From Bacillota bacterium (GTDB taxonomy: Bacteria; Bacillota; Clostridia; Clostridiales; Clostridiaceae), in NCBI GenBank assembly GCA_023445445.1, contig JAEXLD010000001.1:1-64000 (forward strand): a stretch of DNA of 64,000 nt. Reading direction: 5' to 3'. This document shows positions 8,101-18,182 of this stretch, piece by piece (position 1 is the stretch's first letter; every line of letters begins with the position of its first letter). Position numbers and translations under genes: made by a program. The notes under the pieces were generated by a model. The model was not told the DNA's origin. It did no database searches and saw nothing but the letters and a program-made list of their open reading frames with translations.

Positions 8101-9792
8101 ATGAGAAGAAAAAGGTTATTAGGTTTAGTTTTAACTTCAATGGTAGCTTTAAGCGTTTTCGCAGGATGTTCTAAGGGAACAGACAAAGATTCAAATACTA
8201 ATAAAGATGGAATTAAAGAATTTAGTGCTTTTTTTGCAGTAGCAGGTAAAGAAGTTCCAGATAATAGACTTAAAAAAGCTATAGCAGAAAAAATAGGAGC
8301 TAAAATTACTGAAACATGGCTTACAGGTCAAACTGCAAAGGAAAGAATTGGAGTAATGATAGCAGGAGGCGATTATCCAGACTTCATCGATGGTGGAGAT
8401 GGAACACAAGCTTTAGTTGATGCAGGTGCTTTAGTAGCTCTAGATGAATATATAGATAAATATCCTAATATAAAGAATTTATGGTCAGAAAGTGACTGGG
8501 ATAAGGTAAGAAAAGAAGACGGACATATTTACTATATACCTCAATTTGGTAATGTAAAAGGAAAAGACATGACAACAAAGCATAATGACGAAGCTTTCTG
8601 GATTCAAAAAGCAGTGTTAGAATGGGCTAATTATCCTACAATTAAGACAGTTGATGAGTACTTTGATTTAATTGAAAAATATAAAGCAGCAAATCCAGAA
8701 ATAAATGGACAACCTACTATTGGATTTGAAATATTATCAGATGACTGGAGATATTTCTGTTTAGAAAATCCACCTCTATTCTTAGCGGGATACCCTAATG
8801 ATGGTAAAGCTGCTATAGATCCAAGACCAAGTAATGATAATACTACTATAGATGTAAATAAAATAACTTTAAGAAGTTATGATACTATACCAGAAGCAAA
8901 GCAATATTTCCAAAAGCTTAATGAAATGTATAATAAGGGTATAATAGATCCAGAAACATTTACAGCATCTTACGATCAATATATTTCTAAACTTTCAACA
9001 GGTAGAGTTTTAGGAATGATAGATCAAGGCTGGCAATTCCAAACTGCTGAACAATCATTAGTACAACAAGGATTAGACGAAAGAACTTGGGTACCTTTAG
9101 GATTAACTTTCGATTCAAATGTAGAATCTAATTATAGAAATAGAGCAGCCATAAATGCAGGTGGTGGACTTGGTATATCAGTAAGCTGTAAAGATGTTGA
9201 AGGTGCTTTACAAGCAATTAATGATTTATTAAGTGATGAAGTAATGACATTAAGATACTGGGGAGAAAAAGATGTAGATTACAAAGTTGGAGATGACGGT
9301 TTATTCTACAGAACTGAAGAACAAAGAACAAATAATAAAAATCAAGATTGGGTTAATGAAAACCTATGCATGTACACATATATGCCACAATTTAGAGGAG
9401 TATTAGCAGATGGTAATGCTGTAATACCAAGTGAACAACCAAAAGAATTCTATGATTCTTTAAGTGCAGTAGATAAAAATATATTAGATAAATATGGATA
9501 TACAAAGTTTACAGACTTTATGCCAGAACCTCCTGAAAAGAATCAACCTTGGTTCCCAATATATTCATTTGCAGGAACTTTAACAGCAGATACACCAGCT
9601 GGAATAGCAATGCAAAAAATGGATGAAATAAAGAAGCAATGGCTTCCTAAGGTAGTTATGACTGGAACTAGTGATTTCGAAAAAACTTGGAACGAATATC
9701 AAACTACTTTAACAACTCAAGCAGATGTTAAAGCTTACGAAGAAGCATTACTTAAAGAAGCTAAGAGAAGAGCAGAATTATTTAATAAATAA
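8101..9792 (+). CDS. Oligosaccharide (aldouronate-type) binding lipoprotein, LplA-like
   Basis: A 563-residue extracellular solute-binding protein of family 1, large LplA/YtcQ subgroup. The signal peptide ends in lipobox VFAGC with Cys23. The ATG at 8101, with AGGGG ten bases before, is preferred over an upstream TTG because it gives a clean signal peptide. Large LplA proteins in xylanolytic firmicutes bind aldouronic acids, and the adjacent aguA supports this; the ligand remains inference. A hairpin at 9799-9821 separates it from the permease genes and probably raises its abundance over the membrane parts. Confidence 0.88.
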   Translation: MRRKRLLGLVLTSMVALSVFAGCSKGTDKDSNTNKDGIKEFSAFFAVAGKEVPDNRLKKAIAEKIGAKITETWLTGQTAKERIGVMIAGGDYPDFIDGGDGTQALVDAGALVALDEYIDKYPNIKNLWSESDWDKVRKEDGHIYYIPQFGNVKGKDMTTKHNDEAFWIQKAVLEWANYPTIKTVDEYFDLIEKYKAANPEINGQPTIGFEILSDDWRYFCLENPPLFLAGYPNDGKAAIDPRPSNDNTTIDVNKITLRSYDTIPEAKQYFQKLNEMYNKGIIDPETFTASYDQYISKLSTGRVLGMIDQGWQFQTAEQSLVQQGLDERTWVPLGLTFDSNVESNYRNRAAINAGGGLGISVSCKDVEGALQAINDLLSDEVMTLRYWGEKDVDYKVGDDGLFYRTEEQRTNNKNQDWVNENLCMYTYMPQFRGVLADGNAVIPSEQPKEFYDSLSAVDKNILDKYGYTKFTDFMPEPPEKNQPWFPIYSFAGTLTADTPAGIAMQKMDEIKKQWLPKVVMTGTSDFEKTWNEYQTTLTTQADVKAYEEALLKEAKRRAELFNK

Positions 9793-9798
9793 AAAATA

Positions 9799-9821
9799 GG
9801 GGAAGTATAAAAAACTTCCCC
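9799..9821 (+). terminator. Intercistronic hairpin after binding-protein gene
   Basis: GGGGAAGT (9799-9806) pairs perfectly with ACTTCCCC (9814-9821) but lacks a proper T run. It is better read as an mRNA-stabilising or partially terminating element than as an operon end. Confidence 0.6.
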
Positions 9822-9861
9822 CTTATTTAAAATTAAAGTAAATAAAAAGGAGAGTTTTGGG

Positions 9862-10821
9862 ATGCAATTAGAACTTAAAAAACCAACTTTAAACGCAGAA
9901 AAAAAAACTAACAAAAGTTTATGGAATACAATAAAAAAACAGAAAAGTTTAGTTTTAATGTCAATTCCATTTATAATATATGTACTTATTTTTTGCTATG
10001 CTCCTCTTTTAGGATGGGTAATGGCCTTTCAAAATTTTAAACCTGCAAAAGGGCTCTTTAACCAAGTATGGGTAGGGTTAGATCAATTTAAATTTTTATT
10101 TTCTGATCCGACTTTTTTAAATGTAATAAGAAATACCTTGGCAATGAGTTTAATAAATTTAACACTAAGTTTTGTTTGCTCAATAGGATTTGCTTTGCTT
10201 TTAAATGAAGTAAAGAATATTTTATCTAAGAAATTTGTACAAACAGTATCATATTTACCACACTTTCTATCTTGGATAATAGTAACTGGAATTGTTTCTG
10301 AAGTTTTATCACCAGAAACGGGAATAATTAACCAATTATTAGTTTGGTTTAACATACTAGAAAAACCAATAAACTTCTTCGCTGAGACTAAATACTTCTG
10401 GGGAATAGTAGGACTATCTAATGTATGGAAGGAAGTCGGTTGGGGAAGTATTATTTATTTGGCAGCTATAACTTCTATAAATCCAGATTTATATGAAGCG
10501 GCAGAAATAGATGGAGCAGGAAGATTCCAAAAGATGTTGAATGTAACTTTACCAGGAATAAAGCCTACAATTTTTATATTATTATTAATAAACATAGGAA
10601 ATATACTAAATGCCGGATTTGAAGTTCAATATCTATTAGGAAATGGTTTAGTACAATCAGTATCACAAACTATAGATATTTTTGTTCTAAAGTATGGAAT
10701 AAGCTTAGGTAATTACTCTTTAGCCACTGCAGCTGGTATATTTAAAAGTGTAATAAGTATCGTATTAATATTCTTAGCTAATAAGCTTGCAAAATCAATG
10801 GGCGAAGAAAGATTATTCTAA
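9862..10821 (+). CDS. Sugar ABC permease, LplB-like
   Basis: A 319-residue membrane permease of the CUT1 family with six predicted membrane segments and the EAA loop EAAEIDGAGRFQKMLNVTLPGIKP near residue 213. It belongs with the large binding protein upstream and the second permease 12 bases downstream. AAAAGGAGAG precedes the ATG. No ATPase is encoded in the cluster, so a shared MsmX-type ATPase elsewhere must energise it. Confidence 0.9.
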   Translation: MQLELKKPTLNAEKKTNKSLWNTIKKQKSLVLMSIPFIIYVLIFCYAPLLGWVMAFQNFKPAKGLFNQVWVGLDQFKFLFSDPTFLNVIRNTLAMSLINLTLSFVCSIGFALLLNEVKNILSKKFVQTVSYLPHFLSWIIVTGIVSEVLSPETGIINQLLVWFNILEKPINFFAETKYFWGIVGLSNVWKEVGWGSIIYLAAITSINPDLYEAAEIDGAGRFQKMLNVTLPGIKPTIFILLLINIGNILNAGFEVQYLLGNGLVQSVSQTIDIFVLKYGISLGNYSLATAAGIFKSVISIVLIFLANKLAKSMGEERLF

Positions 10822-10833
10822 GGGGGAGTACTT

Positions 10834-11739
10834 ATGTTAAATATAAATTTTAAAAAGCAAAGTAAAGGCGATATAGTTTTTAATATATTTTTATTAATAT
10901 TTATGATTTTATTTGTAATAGTTACTTTATATCCAATACTAAACACTTTAGCCATATCCTTTAATGATGGACTAGATTCAGTAAGAGGTGGAGTATATCT
11001 ATGGCCTAGAATGTTTACATTAAAAAATTATCAAACTGTTTTCAATAATCCAAATTTAAAGCAAGCAGCATTTATTTCAGTTTCAAGAACAGTAATAGGA
11101 ACAGTTGTACAAGTATTTTTAACTGCAATGCTAGCTTATGTTTTAAGTAGAAAGGATTTTGTATTTAAGAAAAGTATATCATTTATTTACGTATTGACTA
11201 TGTATGTTAACGGTGGAATGATTCCAAATTATATTTTAATAAAAGAATTAGGATTATTAAATAACTTTTTAGTTTATATTTTACCAGGATTAGTTAGTGC
11301 TTTTAATATGATAGTAATTAGAACCTATATAAATGGATTGCCAGAAAGTTTAATAGAATCTGCTAAAATTGATGGAGCTGGAGAATTCAGAATCTTTATG
11401 CAAATAATACTTCCATTATGTAAGCCTGTTCTTGCAACAGTAGCTTTATTTATTGCTGTAAACCAATGGAACTCTTGGTTTGATGCTATGCTATATGCTT
11501 CAGCAAATCCTAAGCTTACAACATTGCAATATGAATTAATGAAGTTATTATCATCAACAACTCAACAAGGTGGTGGATCAGGAACAGCAGAAATGATGAA
11601 AAATGCTGGAAGTATAGTGACACCTAGATCTATTCGTGCTGCAATAACAATAGTTACAGCCTTCCCAATAGTATGTTTATATCCATTCTTACAAAAATAC
11701 TTTGTATCTGGTTTAACTATTGGAGGTGTTAAGGAATAA
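10834..11739 (+). CDS. Sugar ABC permease, LplC/YtcP-like
   Basis: A 301-residue CUT1 permease of the YtcP/LplC type, the partner of the preceding permease. The EAA loop is ESAKIDGAGEFRIFMQIILPLCKP near residue 174. GGGGGAG lies before its ATG. Its stop codon overlaps the start of the GH8 gene by one base (TAATG), linking uptake directly to hydrolysis. Substrate is inferred from context to be substituted xylo-oligosaccharides. Confidence 0.9.
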   Translation: MLNINFKKQSKGDIVFNIFLLIFMILFVIVTLYPILNTLAISFNDGLDSVRGGVYLWPRMFTLKNYQTVFNNPNLKQAAFISVSRTVIGTVVQVFLTAMLAYVLSRKDFVFKKSISFIYVLTMYVNGGMIPNYILIKELGLLNNFLVYILPGLVSAFNMIVIRTYINGLPESLIESAKIDGAGEFRIFMQIILPLCKPVLATVALFIAVNQWNSWFDAMLYASANPKLTTLQYELMKLLSSTTQQGGGSGTAEMMKNAGSIVTPRSIRAAITIVTAFPIVCLYPFLQKYFVSGLTIGGVKE

Positions 11740-12851
11740 TGAATATTAAAAATGAATATACTAATTTATTTTTAGAGTATGGATATTCCTTAAGTGATAT
11801 AGAAAATAGATTAGATGAAATTTATGAAACTATTTTTTATGATGAAGAAGAAAAGTTTTATCATATTTTAGATGATAATACAGCTTGCTTCATTGATACT
11901 GGAAATAACGATGCAAGAACAGAAGGTATGTCTTATGCAATGATGATGTGCGTTCAAAGAAATATGAAAAAGGAATTTGATTCATTATGGAATTTTTCAA
12001 AAAAATATATGTACCTGGAAGAGGGTATTAATGCAGGATACTTTGCATGGTCAGTAAGTCCAAAAGGAGTTAAATATTCAGATGGTCCAGCTCCAGATGG
12101 GGAAGAATTTTTTGCAATGGCATTATTTTTTGCCTCTCATAGATGGGGAGATGGTGAAGGAATATATAATTATTCAAAAGAAGCTAAGGACTTATTATAT
12201 ACATGTATTCATAAAGGAGAAAATAATGATGGATCTCCTATGTGGGAACCAAAGAATAAATTAATAAAGTTTGTTCCAGGTTTGAATTTTACTGATCCAT
12301 CATATCATTTACCTCATTTTTATGAATTATTTTCTCTTTGGTGCTATGAGGAAGATAAGGAATATTGGAAAGAAGCAGCTAAAAATAGCAGAGAATATTT
12401 AAAAAAGGCATGCCATCCAGTTACAGGATTAGCACCAGAATATGCTCATTATGATGGAACACCAATTACCAGAGATAACAGGCAAAGATATTATAGTGAT
12501 TCTTATAGAGTTGCAGCTAATATAGGATTAGATTATGAATGGTTTAATGCATCAGAATGGGAATGTGAATGTGCTGATAATATACAAAGATTCTTTTGTG
12601 AAACTGTAAAGGGGAAAGAAGACTTAGTATATGAAATAGATGGAACAATTATAGAGGAAAAAGCCCTTCATCCAGTAGCAATTATTGCAACAAACGCAAT
12701 GGCATCTTTAGCAAGTAAGGGTAGATATAAAAAGGAATGTGTAGATAAGTTTTGGAATACATCATTAAGAAAAGGTGAAAGAAGATATTATGATAATTGT
12801 TTATATTTATTTTCTTTTCTAGCTCTAAGTGGTAATTATAAAATTTGGTAA
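11739..12851 (+). CDS. Reducing-end xylose-releasing exo-oligoxylanase, GH8
   Basis: A 370-residue intracellular GH8 enzyme of the Rex type (EC 3.2.1.156), which removes xylose one unit at a time from the reducing end of xylo-oligosaccharides. Key features are DARTEGMSYAMMM, with E62 as the likely catalytic acid, GYFAWSV and GPAPDGEEFFAMALFFASHRWG (about 100-137), and RYYSDSYRVA, with D254 at the place of the catalytic base. Lack of a signal peptide and the one-base overlap with the permease gene fit an enzyme acting on freshly imported oligosaccharides. Confidence 0.93.
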   Translation: MNIKNEYTNLFLEYGYSLSDIENRLDEIYETIFYDEEEKFYHILDDNTACFIDTGNNDARTEGMSYAMMMCVQRNMKKEFDSLWNFSKKYMYLEEGINAGYFAWSVSPKGVKYSDGPAPDGEEFFAMALFFASHRWGDGEGIYNYSKEAKDLLYTCIHKGENNDGSPMWEPKNKLIKFVPGLNFTDPSYHLPHFYELFSLWCYEEDKEYWKEAAKNSREYLKKACHPVTGLAPEYAHYDGTPITRDNRQRYYSDSYRVAANIGLDYEWFNASEWECECADNIQRFFCETVKGKEDLVYEIDGTIIEEKALHPVAIIATNAMASLASKGRYKKECVDKFWNTSLRKGERRYYDNCLYLFSFLALSGNYKIW

Positions 12852-12888
12852 CAAAAGAGTTGTTAATAAAAGAAATGAGGGAATTAGA

Positions 12889-14436
12889 ATGACTGTATTA
12901 ATGAAAAATCCAATGTTAAGAGGATTTTATCCAGATCCATCAATATGTAGAGTAGGAGAGGATTATTATCTTGTTAATTCTACATTTTCTTATTTTCCTG
13001 GAATTCCAGTATTCCACAGTAAGGATTTAGTTAATTGGATACAAATAGGGAATGTTATAGATAGAGAAAATCAAGTGAATTTTAAGGGCATTGAACATTC
13101 CCAAGGAATTTATGCGCCTACAATTCGCTATAACAAAGGACTATATTATTTAATTACAACTAACATTCCTCATGATGGAAATATTATATTCACTGCTAAA
13201 AATCCAGCTGGGCCATGGTCAGATCCATATATAATTGAAGGAGCAGAAGGAATTGATCCAAGCCTTTTCTTTGATGATGATGGAAAGGCTTACTATGTAG
13301 GTACTAGACCTAATAGAGATGGTGTAAAATATAATGGAGATTGGTATATATGGACTCAAGAAATAGATTTAGTAAATATGAAGTTAATTGGAGAAAGTCA
13401 CGATATTTGGAAGGGCGCTATGAAAAATGTCATTTGGCCTGAAGGACCTCATTTATATAAGATAGATGGATATTATTATTTAATGATTGCAGAGGGAGGA
13501 ACAGGACCAGATCATTGTATTACTATTGCAAGAAGCAATTCCATTTATGGGGAATATGAAAATAACCCTAAAAATCCAATAATAACTCATAGACATTTAG
13601 GAGAAGAGTATCCAGTAAAAAATGTAGGTCATGGAGATCTAGTTAAAACAGAAGATGATGAGTGGTATATAGTGATGTTAGCTACTAGACAAGCTAATGG
13701 ATATACTAACACTGGAAGAGAAACTTTTTTAGCAAAGGTTAATTGGGAAAATGGGTGGCCAGTTATAAATAAAGGTAAAGGTAAGCTAGAATTATTTGAA
13801 GAAATAAACACTAGGGAATATAAGAGGGAAGTAAAGGAAAAATGTTATCATTTCTATAGAGATAAATTAGACTATAAATTTTTACTTCTAAGAAACCCAA
13901 GTGAAAATCTATATTCACTTACTGAAAGAAAAGGAGCATTACGCTTATATTTAAAGGATGTGACCATAGAAGATTTAGATAATCCAGCTTATGTATGTGT
14001 AAGACAAGAAGAAGATAACTATTTAGTTTCTACAATGATGGAATTTAATCCTAAGAATGAGTATGAAAGTTCAGGATTAGCCATCGTTCAAAATAATTTA
14101 TATAACTTAAGATATGAATATTCCATAAATAATGGGAAAGGTGTATTAAGGGTTGTAAAATGTAATAAAGGAAGTAATAAATTAATTGAAGAAATTAATT
14201 TAGATTGTGAAAGATTATTTTTAAAAATAGTAAGTAGAAATAAAAAGTTAGATTTTTATTATAGTATAAACGGGGTTAATTATAATTTGTTAACAGAAGA
14301 GTTAGATAGTAGTTATTTAAGCACTGAAGTTGCAGGTGGTTTTGTTGGGTGTACTATAGGTATGTATTCCACAAGTAATGGTTATGAAAGTAAAAATTAT
14401 TCCGATTTTTTATGGTTTGAATATGACAATATTTAG
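12889..14436 (+). CDS. Beta-xylosidase/arabinofuranosidase, GH43
   Basis: A 515-residue intracellular GH43 enzyme with an N-terminal five-bladed propeller (about 1-310) and a C-terminal beta-sandwich. The three catalytic carboxylates are visible: D16 in FYPDPS (base), D123 in GIDPS (modulator) and E185 in WPEGP (acid). I take the ATG at 12889, preceded by GAGGG, because a longer frame from 12829 would overlap the GH8 gene and lacks a ribosome site. It likely cleaves xylose, or arabinose side chains, from short xylo-oligosaccharides; which one cannot be decided here. Confidence 0.92.
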   Translation: MTVLMKNPMLRGFYPDPSICRVGEDYYLVNSTFSYFPGIPVFHSKDLVNWIQIGNVIDRENQVNFKGIEHSQGIYAPTIRYNKGLYYLITTNIPHDGNIIFTAKNPAGPWSDPYIIEGAEGIDPSLFFDDDGKAYYVGTRPNRDGVKYNGDWYIWTQEIDLVNMKLIGESHDIWKGAMKNVIWPEGPHLYKIDGYYYLMIAEGGTGPDHCITIARSNSIYGEYENNPKNPIITHRHLGEEYPVKNVGHGDLVKTEDDEWYIVMLATRQANGYTNTGRETFLAKVNWENGWPVINKGKGKLELFEEINTREYKREVKEKCYHFYRDKLDYKFLLLRNPSENLYSLTERKGALRLYLKDVTIEDLDNPAYVCVRQEEDNYLVSTMMEFNPKNEYESSGLAIVQNNLYNLRYEYSINNGKGVLRVVKCNKGSNKLIEEINLDCERLFLKIVSRNKKLDFYYSINGVNYNLLTEELDSSYLSTEVAGGFVGCTIGMYSTSNGYESKNYSDFLWFEYDNI

Positions 14437-14456
14437 TTTTGAAAGGATTTTTAACT

Positions 14457-16322
14457 ATGAGTGATATTAATTTATCTAGTATTTTAAGTGACGGAATGGT
14501 TATTCAACGTGGAAATAAAACTAAAGTATGTGGAAGATCTAATAAAAGTAAGAAAATAGTAGTAGAGTTTTTAAATGAAAGATATGAGGCACTTGTAGAT
14601 GAAGATGGTAAATGGCAAGTTCAATTAAATAATCTAGAAGCTGGTGGTCCTTACGAAATGATAATAAGTGGAGAAGAGGAAATTAGAATTAGAGATATAT
14701 TAATTGGAGATGTATGGCTATGTAGTGGACAATCTAACATGGAATTACCTATAGAAAGAGTAATGGAATTATATGAAAGCGAAGTAACAGCTTATTCTAA
14801 TAACAATATAAGACAATTCTTAGCAAGTAAAAATTATAACCTTAAAGGTAAGCAAGAGGATATAGATTATGGAGCTTGGAAAACTGTAGCTAAGGAAAAT
14901 GTATTAGAATTTAGTTCAGTAGGATATTTTTTTGCAAAAGAATTATATAATAGATATAAGGTTCCAATAGGATTAATTTCAACAGCAGTTGGAGGTACTC
15001 CAATAGAATCTTGGATAAGTGAAGAATCATTAAAAGACTTCCATAGATTTTATGATTTAATTGAAAAGAATAAAGATACTAACTATGTAGTAACTCAGCA
15101 AAAAGAAGATAATGATAGAGTGAATTCTTGGTTTGTAGAGAGAGATTTAAAGGATGAAGGAATAAATAAATGGAATTTAGAAGAATTAGATGATTCTAAT
15201 TGGGAAGAGTACGTAATTCCAGGTATGTGGAGAGATACAGTTTTAGATAAACTAAATGGAACCGTATGGTTTAGAAAAGAAGTTTATTTACCCAAAAATC
15301 TATCAACTAGCGAAGCAAATCTTTATTTAGGAAATATTTTAGATGCAGATGAAGCATATGTAAATGGAATTTTAGTGGGCAGGACTGAATATAGATATCC
15401 CCCTAGGAAATACCTAGTAAACAAGGGCATTTTAAAAGAAGGTAGGAATGTTATAGCACTAAGAATTACAAGTTGTACTAGCATAGGTGGTTTTATAGAA
15501 GATAAACCTTATAAATTAGTATTTGATAATGAAGAAATTCAATTATCTGGTGGGTGGAAATATAAGATAGGTTGTGAGATGCCAGCAAATTTCGATATAA
15601 CTCGTTTTGAGTATATGCCTACTGGTTTTTATAATTCTATTATATATCCACTTAGAAACTATGCAATATCAGGAGTAATATGGTATCAAGGAGAATCAAA
15701 TACTGGATATCCAGATGATTATGAAGATTTATTTGAGGTTCTATTAAAAGAATGGCGTAGAAATTGGAATATAGGAGAGTTTCCATTTCTTTATGTACAG
15801 CTTGCTAACTATTCTGATCCAGGAAATCCATCAAAAGATATTCAATGGGCTAGACTTAGGGAATCACAAAAAAGATCACTTAAAAATATTAATACTGGCA
15901 TGGCAGTAACAATAGATATTGGAGAAAATAATGAACTTCATCCATTTAATAAAAAGGAAGTTGGAAGAAGATTAGCATTATTAGCTATTAATAAGTATTA
16001 TGGTGAAGACATAGTATGTAATGGACCATTATATAAGAGTATGGAAGTAAATGAAAATAAAATGAAGTTATACTTTAATAGTGATAAAAGTGAATTACTA
16101 AATATAAGAGGAGATTTAAATAATTTTGAGATATGTGGAGAAGGAAACATTTATTATAAAGCTAGTGCAAGTATTAAAGAAGATTATATAGAAGTATGGA
16201 GTAATAAAGTTAATAATCCTAAATATGTAAGATATGCATTTAAAAATGGACTAAGAGATATAAATTTATATAATAAGGAAGGGTTACCAGCATCTCCATT
16301 TACTACAGAAGAATACTATTAG
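14457..16322 (+). CDS. Acetyl(xylan) esterase, SASA/sialate-O-acetylesterase family
   Basis: A 621-residue intracellular esterase of the SASA family. The catalytic halves are separated by a jelly-roll domain resembling the GH2 sugar-binding domain (about 235-360). Motifs are VWLCSGQSNME with nucleophile S93, GVIWYQGESNTG at about 406-417, and NELHP with H495 as the likely catalytic His; many relatives have DIHP, so Asp is Glu here. The ATG at 14457 has GAAAGGA before it. In this locus it most likely removes acetyl groups from imported xylo-oligosaccharides. Sialate as substrate is unlikely, as no sialic acid genes are near. Confidence 0.85.
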   Translation: MSDINLSSILSDGMVIQRGNKTKVCGRSNKSKKIVVEFLNERYEALVDEDGKWQVQLNNLEAGGPYEMIISGEEEIRIRDILIGDVWLCSGQSNMELPIERVMELYESEVTAYSNNNIRQFLASKNYNLKGKQEDIDYGAWKTVAKENVLEFSSVGYFFAKELYNRYKVPIGLISTAVGGTPIESWISEESLKDFHRFYDLIEKNKDTNYVVTQQKEDNDRVNSWFVERDLKDEGINKWNLEELDDSNWEEYVIPGMWRDTVLDKLNGTVWFRKEVYLPKNLSTSEANLYLGNILDADEAYVNGILVGRTEYRYPPRKYLVNKGILKEGRNVIALRITSCTSIGGFIEDKPYKLVFDNEEIQLSGGWKYKIGCEMPANFDITRFEYMPTGFYNSIIYPLRNYAISGVIWYQGESNTGYPDDYEDLFEVLLKEWRRNWNIGEFPFLYVQLANYSDPGNPSKDIQWARLRESQKRSLKNINTGMAVTIDIGENNELHPFNKKEVGRRLALLAINKYYGEDIVCNGPLYKSMEVNENKMKLYFNSDKSELLNIRGDLNNFEICGEGNIYYKASASIKEDYIEVWSNKVNNPKYVRYAFKNGLRDINLYNKEGLPASPFTTEEYY

Positions 16323-16388
16323 AAAATTAATATTTAGAATTTTGCAAAATAACAATCTGTTTATAGTATAAGGATGAAAGGTAAGAAA

Positions 16389-18182
16389 ATGAAGAAAAGG
16401 TATTCATTAAATAATTGTAGTATTAAATATAAATTATTGATTATTTATATTATTTGCGTATTAATTCCAATGATTATTACTAATAGTTTAATGTTATATA
16501 CAGTAAGAAGTAATGAGAAAAAGGAACAACGAATTAATATAGAACATGTAATAGACAGAGTAACCTTTAATTTAAATGCTGTTATAGAAGAATGTATGAT
16601 GTTAACTAATCATATAAATTCAGATGAAGATTTAAATAATATAATAGCAAGTGAATATAAATTACCAGTAGATTATTATGATAATTATTTTAGGCTATTA
16701 AAAAATACTGCAATAAAAGATTACTATAATCCTCAACATATATATAGAATTAATGTTTATGTTGATAATAATACTATACTAAATAGTGCCAATATATTTA
16801 AACTAACACCAGAAGTAAAAAATAGAGAATGGTATAAACAATATAGTAACAACAATAATAGTACAACTATAACAGTTGAATATGATGAAGATAGAAAAAT
16901 ATTTCCTGATAATAGTGCTAGTAGAATTATAAGTATTGTAAGGAAACTAGATTATTATAAGGATGATAGAGAAAAAATTGTTAAAATTGATATAAATTAT
17001 GAAGCATTGCTTAGTAATATATTAAATGAGCAAATGAAAGAAGGATTATATATTGTAAATGATGGTTTAATATTGCTATCTAATAAGGGAATATATTCTC
17101 CTAAAGAAGACTTTAAAAAGACAGATATAATAAATATGAATGAAATATTGGTTCATGAGAAAATTAAATTGAAGGAATCAAAAAATGATTGGGATATTAT
17201 TTTTACAGAAGAATATGAAAGTTTATTTTTAAATCTTAAAGATTCAAGAAAGCTTTTTTCACTTTTAATTATTTTTAATTTAGTATTACCAACTATAATA
17301 ATAAGTTTAATATCAAAATCTTTAGAAAATAGGGTTAAGCTTATTAATACTTATTTAGGTAAAGTAGAAAATGAAGAGTTTTACGTAATAGATAGTATTG
17401 AAGGAAATGATGAAATAAGCAGTTTAATGAAAAGCTATAATTTAATGGTTCTAAAAATAAAAGAACTGATAGAAGTAGTTTTTAAAGAAGATGCTGAGAA
17501 AAAAATTCTACAATTAGCCACAAAACAAGCAGAATTAAAAGCACTACAAAGTCAAATCAATCCACATTTTATGTTTAATACTTTAGAGACTATAAGAATG
17601 AGAAGTCTTATAAAAAAAGAAAATGAAACTGCTGAAATAATTGAGAAACTTTCTGTTCTTCTTAGAAGGACAATAAATTGGGGTAACGATAATATTACAA
17701 TAGAAGAAGAAATGAAGTTTGTAAATAACTACATTGATATTCAAAGATATAGATTTGGGGAAAAGTTATCTTATAATTGCTATGTAAGAGAAGATTGTAA
17801 GAATTATAAAATACCTAAGTTATCATTAGTAACCTTTGTAGAGAATTCCTGTGTTCATGGAATAGAAAAAATTTCTTATAATGCAGGTATTAGTGTTTCG
17901 ATTTTTAAAGATGAAGAATATTTGTATATGGAGATTTCTGACACTGGAGAGGGAATAACAAAGGAAAAATTAAATAAAATAAGAAATGGTATAGAGAATT
18001 TCAATTTTGATTCATTAAATGAAGAAAAGAGTATAGGTATTTTTAATGCTTATTTAAGGATGAAGATGTATTTTAATAATAATATGAGCTTTGAAATTGA
18101 TAGTGAAGAGGGCGAAGGAACAGACATTACAATAAAAATATCTATAGATGAATTTCTAAAAAGGAGAGAATATTATGATTAA
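16389..18182 (+). CDS. Sensor histidine kinase, YesM-like
   Basis: A 597-residue membrane sensor kinase. One membrane segment near residues 15-35 and a second near 295 flank an extracellular sensing domain, followed by a HAMP-like linker and the HisK domain (INPHFMFNTLE, H393) and GHKL ATPase (FVENSCVHG, DTGEG). ATG 16389 has AAAGG at seven bases, whereas an earlier in-frame ATG (16374) has no ribosome site. It overlaps the response regulator gene by eight bases. It most likely senses xylo-oligosaccharides, directly or through the LplA-like protein, and controls this locus. Confidence 0.9.
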   Translation: MKKRYSLNNCSIKYKLLIIYIICVLIPMIITNSLMLYTVRSNEKKEQRINIEHVIDRVTFNLNAVIEECMMLTNHINSDEDLNNIIASEYKLPVDYYDNYFRLLKNTAIKDYYNPQHIYRINVYVDNNTILNSANIFKLTPEVKNREWYKQYSNNNNSTTITVEYDEDRKIFPDNSASRIISIVRKLDYYKDDREKIVKIDINYEALLSNILNEQMKEGLYIVNDGLILLSNKGIYSPKEDFKKTDIINMNEILVHEKIKLKESKNDWDIIFTEEYESLFLNLKDSRKLFSLLIIFNLVLPTIIISLISKSLENRVKLINTYLGKVENEEFYVIDSIEGNDEISSLMKSYNLMVLKIKELIEVVFKEDAEKKILQLATKQAELKALQSQINPHFMFNTLETIRMRSLIKKENETAEIIEKLSVLLRRTINWGNDNITIEEEMKFVNNYIDIQRYRFGEKLSYNCYVREDCKNYKIPKLSLVTFVENSCVHGIEKISYNAGISVSIFKDEEYLYMEISDTGEGITKEKLNKIRNGIENFNFDSLNEEKSIGIFNAYLRMKMYFNNNMSFEIDSEEGEGTDITIKISIDEFLKRREYYD

